Source: Thermoanaerobaculaceae bacterium (lineage in GTDB: Bacteria > Acidobacteriota > Thermoanaerobaculia > Thermoanaerobaculales > Thermoanaerobaculaceae). From it: a stretch of 15,515 nt of DNA. A model generated the notes under the pieces. It was not told the origin of the DNA. It searched no databases and worked only from the letters and a program-made list of their open reading frames with translations. The stretch is from positions 1 to 15,515 of the forward strand of contig JALHTD010000184.1 in assembly GCA_022865555.1 (NCBI GenBank), read 5' to 3'. Below, in pieces: positions 13,428 to 15,515 of the stretch. The position numbers and the translations under genes were made by a program. The stretch's first letter is position 1, and each line of letters begins with the position of its first letter.

Positions 13428-14102
13428 TTATCCTTTGGTCTCACAGGCCACGCAGGGCCTCATGTAGCAGAGCATGTCGTCGAAGCCGTCCTTCTCGAGG
13501 CACGGGGGCGAGAGGTTGGCACACCCGCCGCAGATCGCCTTGTCGGGTTCCGTGTAGGTGCAACGAAGCTGACACGCGGGGCAGACGTAGATGCAACCGC
13601 CGCACAGGCGGCAAACCTCCGACTTAATGTCGAACGGCGTCGTGATGCGCCGGTGCTCGCCGCGACCGGAGAACCCGATGGCCCCCGCCACCATCTGCTC
13701 CTTGCACATGCGCACGCACAGGCCGCACAGGATGCAGTCCTCGTGCTCCTGCTTGAAGCGCTGCTGGCGCACCTCGTGGGCGGAGGCGAGGTCCTGGATC
13801 ACCTTGGACTGCGGGCAGGAAGCCAGCAGCAGCTCGAGCACCATCTTGCGCGCCCGGACGACCCGGCCGGAGGCGGTACGCACCACGAGGCCCTCCTCGG
13901 CCGGGTAAGTGCAGGAGGACACGAGCTTGGCCCTGGCTCCCTCGCCGACCTCCACCACGCAGAGGCGGCAGGCACCGTAGGGCGTCAAGCCTTCCATGTG
14001 GCACAGGGTCGGGATGGGGAAGCCGAGGAACTGGGCGGCCTCGAGCAGGGTCGTGCCGTCCTCGACGGTTGTGGGCAGGCCGTTGATCTTGATGCTGATC
14101 AT
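13428..14102 (-). CDS. NuoG/HoxU-like [2Fe-2S] and [4Fe-4S] electron-transfer protein
   Basis: A 224-residue soluble iron-sulfur protein. Residues 1-75 form a plant-type [2Fe-2S] domain as in the N-terminus of NuoG/HoxU, with C34, C45, C48 and C64 (TLCHMEGL, GACRLC, SSCTYP). The linker around C96 (SCPQSKVIQDLA) matches the NuoG region before its 4Fe-4S clusters. Then come two ferredoxin-like motifs, C123-C126-C129-C133 and C164-C167-C170-C174, and further cysteines C177, C181, C191, C194, C201, C212, C217 and C220, far more than HoxU usually has and enough for at least one extra cluster or a zinc site. The ATG at 14102 is preferred over a GTG at 14171 because GGAGGTG lies four bases upstream and the [2Fe-2S] domain starts here. 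It overlaps the upstream gene's stop by four bases (ATGA). It likely relays electrons from the GltD-like flavoprotein to the FMN synthase subunit. Confidence 0.92.
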   Translation of the reverse strand: MISIKINGLPTTVEDGTTLLEAAQFLGFPIPTLCHMEGLTPYGACRLCVVEVGEGARAKLVSSCTYPAEEGLVVRTASGRVVRARKMVLELLLASCPQSKVIQDLASAHEVRQQRFKQEHEDCILCGLCVRMCKEQMVAGAIGFSGRGEHRRITTPFDIKSEVCRLCGGCIYVCPACQLRCTYTEPDKAICGGCANLSPPCLEKDGFDDMLCYMRPCVACETKG

Positions 14103-15515
14103 GAGGCACCTCCGACCTGGACCGTGCTCGTCTCTTCGTCCTTCGCCGGCTGCGTGAAGGCCAGGTCGCACCGCAGGCAGCGCATCGCCTCGCGGGTTGC
14201 GTCCTCGAAGGCCAGCGTCATCTCCACCTCGGTGAAGGAGCGTCGTCGCATCTGGATAGGCGCCGTCGGCGGCTGTGCCCGATCGCTCGGAGCAATCTCC
14301 TCGGCGTGCCGCGGCGGCGGCTCGATGTACTCTTTCGGCAGCCGAACCTCTGCAGGCTGCACCAGCGGCTCCGCACTGAGGTAGCGATCGATCATCACCG
14401 CGGCCTTCTTGCCGGCGGCGATTGCGTCGACGACGGTGTTTGGTCCAGTTACCACGTCGCCGCCAGCGAAGACTCCCGGCCGGTTGGTCGTGAGCGTTTC
14501 GGGCTCGATCCGAACCGTTCCGCTCGGCGTCGTGTCCACCCGGTTGGCGCCGGCGACCGAAACGCAGTCGGTGTCCGAGCCTTCGCTTATCGCGACGATG
14601 AGCGTGTCGAGGGGAGCGGGGAATTCACTGCGCCGGATGGGGATCGGCTTGCGGCGGCCGCTCGCGTCGACCTCCCCGAGGCGGTTCCGAATAAGCTCGA
14701 TGCCGGTGAGCTTGCCGTTCTTGGCGACGATCTTGGAGGGCGCGGTGAGGATCTCGAGCCTGACACCCTCTTTGACTGCCGCCTCCACCTCCTCGGCGAA
14801 AGCCGGCATCTCGTCTTGCGTGCGGCGGTAGAAGATCGTCACGCTCTTGACGTCCTTCTGCCGCAGCGCGGTGCGCGCGGCATCAACCGCGGAGTTGCCG
14901 CCACCCACGACCCCGACGCGACCCCTGGCCATCTCCTCACCCCGCTGGTTGGAAGCCTTCAGGAAGGTGATGGACGGGATCACACCCTGGGCATCCTCGC
15001 CGTCAAGCCCGAGGCGCAGGCTCTTGTGGGCGCCGAGGGCGACGAAGATCGCCTTGAAACCCTCCGCGAACAGGCTGTCAAGAGTGACGTCGCTTCCCAG
15101 CGCGGTGTTGCAGCGCAGCGTGACGTTCTCGTCGAGCAGGGAGAGAATTTCTCTCTGCAGGACCTCGCGCGGCAGGCGGTAGCCTGGAATCGCCGCGAAG
15201 AGCATGCCGCCCGGCTCGGGGTCCTGCTCGAAGACGGTGACCTTGTAGCCCTTGAGCGACAGGTAGTGGGCTGCCGTGAGACCCGCTGGGCCCGAGCCGA
15301 CCACGGCGACGGGCGGCAGGTTCTCGCCGCGCGGCATGCGGACCGGCCGGAAGCTCGCCGGGTCGACGCGATCGGTGATGAAGCGCTTGAGCGCGCGGAT
15401 CGCCACTGGATCTCCGCCGGTGGCTCCCGCCCGGCAGCGCTCCTCGCACGGGTGGTTGCACACCCGAGCGCAGACCGAGGGGAACGGATTGGCCTCGCGG
15501 ATGACGTTGTACGCC
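14099..15515 (-). CDS. GltD-like FAD/NAD(P)H oxidoreductase (5' end outside window)
   Basis: Homologue of glutamate synthase small subunit / NfnB-type flavoproteins; 471 residues lie in the window and the frame stays open at the right edge, so the start is outside. The visible N-terminus reads NVIREANPFPSVCARVCNHP with cysteines at in-window residues 15, 19, 23 and 27, the family's Fe-S ligands. An FAD motif VAVVGSGPAGL follows near 69-79, an NAD(P)H motif GVVGGGNSAVDAAR near 200, and the second FAD motif PGVFAGGDVVTGPN near 360. A C-terminal tail of roughly 90 residues ends with a CLRC pair (EAMRCLRCDL), a tail seen in GltD homologues linked to complex-I-like or hydrogenase-like modules. It oxidises NAD(P)H and should pass electrons to the overlapping Fe-S gene. 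The upstream part could belong to a longer fusion (for instance NuoF-like), which cannot be judged here. Confidence 0.93.
   Translation of the reverse strand, partial: AYNVIREANPFPSVCARVCNHPCEERCRAGATGGDPVAIRALKRFITDRVDPASFRPVRMPRGENLPPVAVVGSGPAGLTAAHYLSLKGYKVTVFEQDPEPGGMLFAAIPGYRLPREVLQREILSLLDENVTLRCNTALGSDVTLDSLFAEGFKAIFVALGAHKSLRLGLDGEDAQGVIPSITFLKASNQRGEEMARGRVGVVGGGNSAVDAARTALRQKDVKSVTIFYRRTQDEMPAFAEEVEAAVKEGVRLEILTAPSKIVAKNGKLTGIELIRNRLGEVDASGRRKPIPIRRSEFPAPLDTLIVAISEGSDTDCVSVAGANRVDTTPSGTVRIEPETLTTNRPGVFAGGDVVTGPNTVVDAIAAGKKAAVMIDRYLSAEPLVQPAEVRLPKEYIEPPPRHAEEIAPSDRAQPPTAPIQMRRRSFTEVEMTLAFEDATREAMRCLRCDLAFTQPAKDEETSTVQVGGAS
14107..14113 (-). promoter_or_regulatory. Shine-Dalgarno that fixes the start of the Fe-S gene
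   Basis: GGAGGTG on the minus strand lies four bases before ATG 14102-14100, inside the 3' end of the upstream gene. It supports the short 224-residue product and translational coupling. Confidence 0.7.

Noticed and set aside
1..15515. CRISPR array, tRNA, insertion sequence or prophage genes
   Set aside because: No regularly spaced identical repeats of CRISPR type, no tRNA cloverleaf, and no transposase or integrase motifs seen.

Overview
This is a GC-rich bacterial window. Its genes are a Kup potassium transporter, secreted multi-domain proteins with LVIVD-type propeller and PKD modules, and a GltD / iron-sulfur / FMN glutamate-synthase-family operon. The C-terminal domain of the secreted proteins resembles extracellular proteins I associate with Acidobacteriota (Thermoanaerobaculia-like), but that placement is a low-confidence inference because the window has no rRNA or taxonomic marker.

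Layout. (1) 1-453 is the 3' end of a secreted-type protein, closed by a strong GC hairpin. (2) 454-1155 is about 700 bases with no credible gene. It carries five copies of a short repeat and a long imperfect hairpin. (3) 1156-3081, minus strand, is kup. (4) 3078-3478, minus strand, holds what looks like a frameshifted fragment of an unknown protein just upstream of kup. (5) 3500-5539, plus strand, is a secreted LVIVD / PKD protein whose C-terminal domain is paralogous to the protein at 1-453. (6) 5652-10490 and 10487-11722, plus strand, form a translationally coupled pair. The first is a 1612-residue protein with an HD phosphohydrolase domain, a long helical HEAT-like region, a NadD/CoaD-like nucleotidyltransferase domain and about 500 unassigned residues. 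The second is a lactate/malate-dehydrogenase-fold protein that seems to have lost part of the classical catalytic set. (7) 11824-15515, minus strand, is a tight operon, read right to left: GltD-like FAD/NAD(P)H oxidoreductase (cut by the window edge), a NuoG/HoxU-like [2Fe-2S]/[4Fe-4S] protein, and a stand-alone FMN-binding glutamate synthase domain.

How the genes may work together. The minus-strand operon is an electron-transfer module: NAD(P)H to FAD, through Fe-S clusters, to an FMN synthase domain. No glutamine amidotransferase domain is visible, so its substrate is open. The plus-strand pair at 5652-11722 is the best candidate for an undescribed system. It combines a nucleotide-cleaving fold, a nucleotidyl-transferring fold and a dinucleotide-binding fold in two overlapping genes, which suggests a role in NAD-like cofactor or nucleotide metabolism. 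That role is inferred from fold combination only. The large gene appears to start from a promoter whose -10 box lies only eight bases before the ATG, implying a leaderless mRNA.
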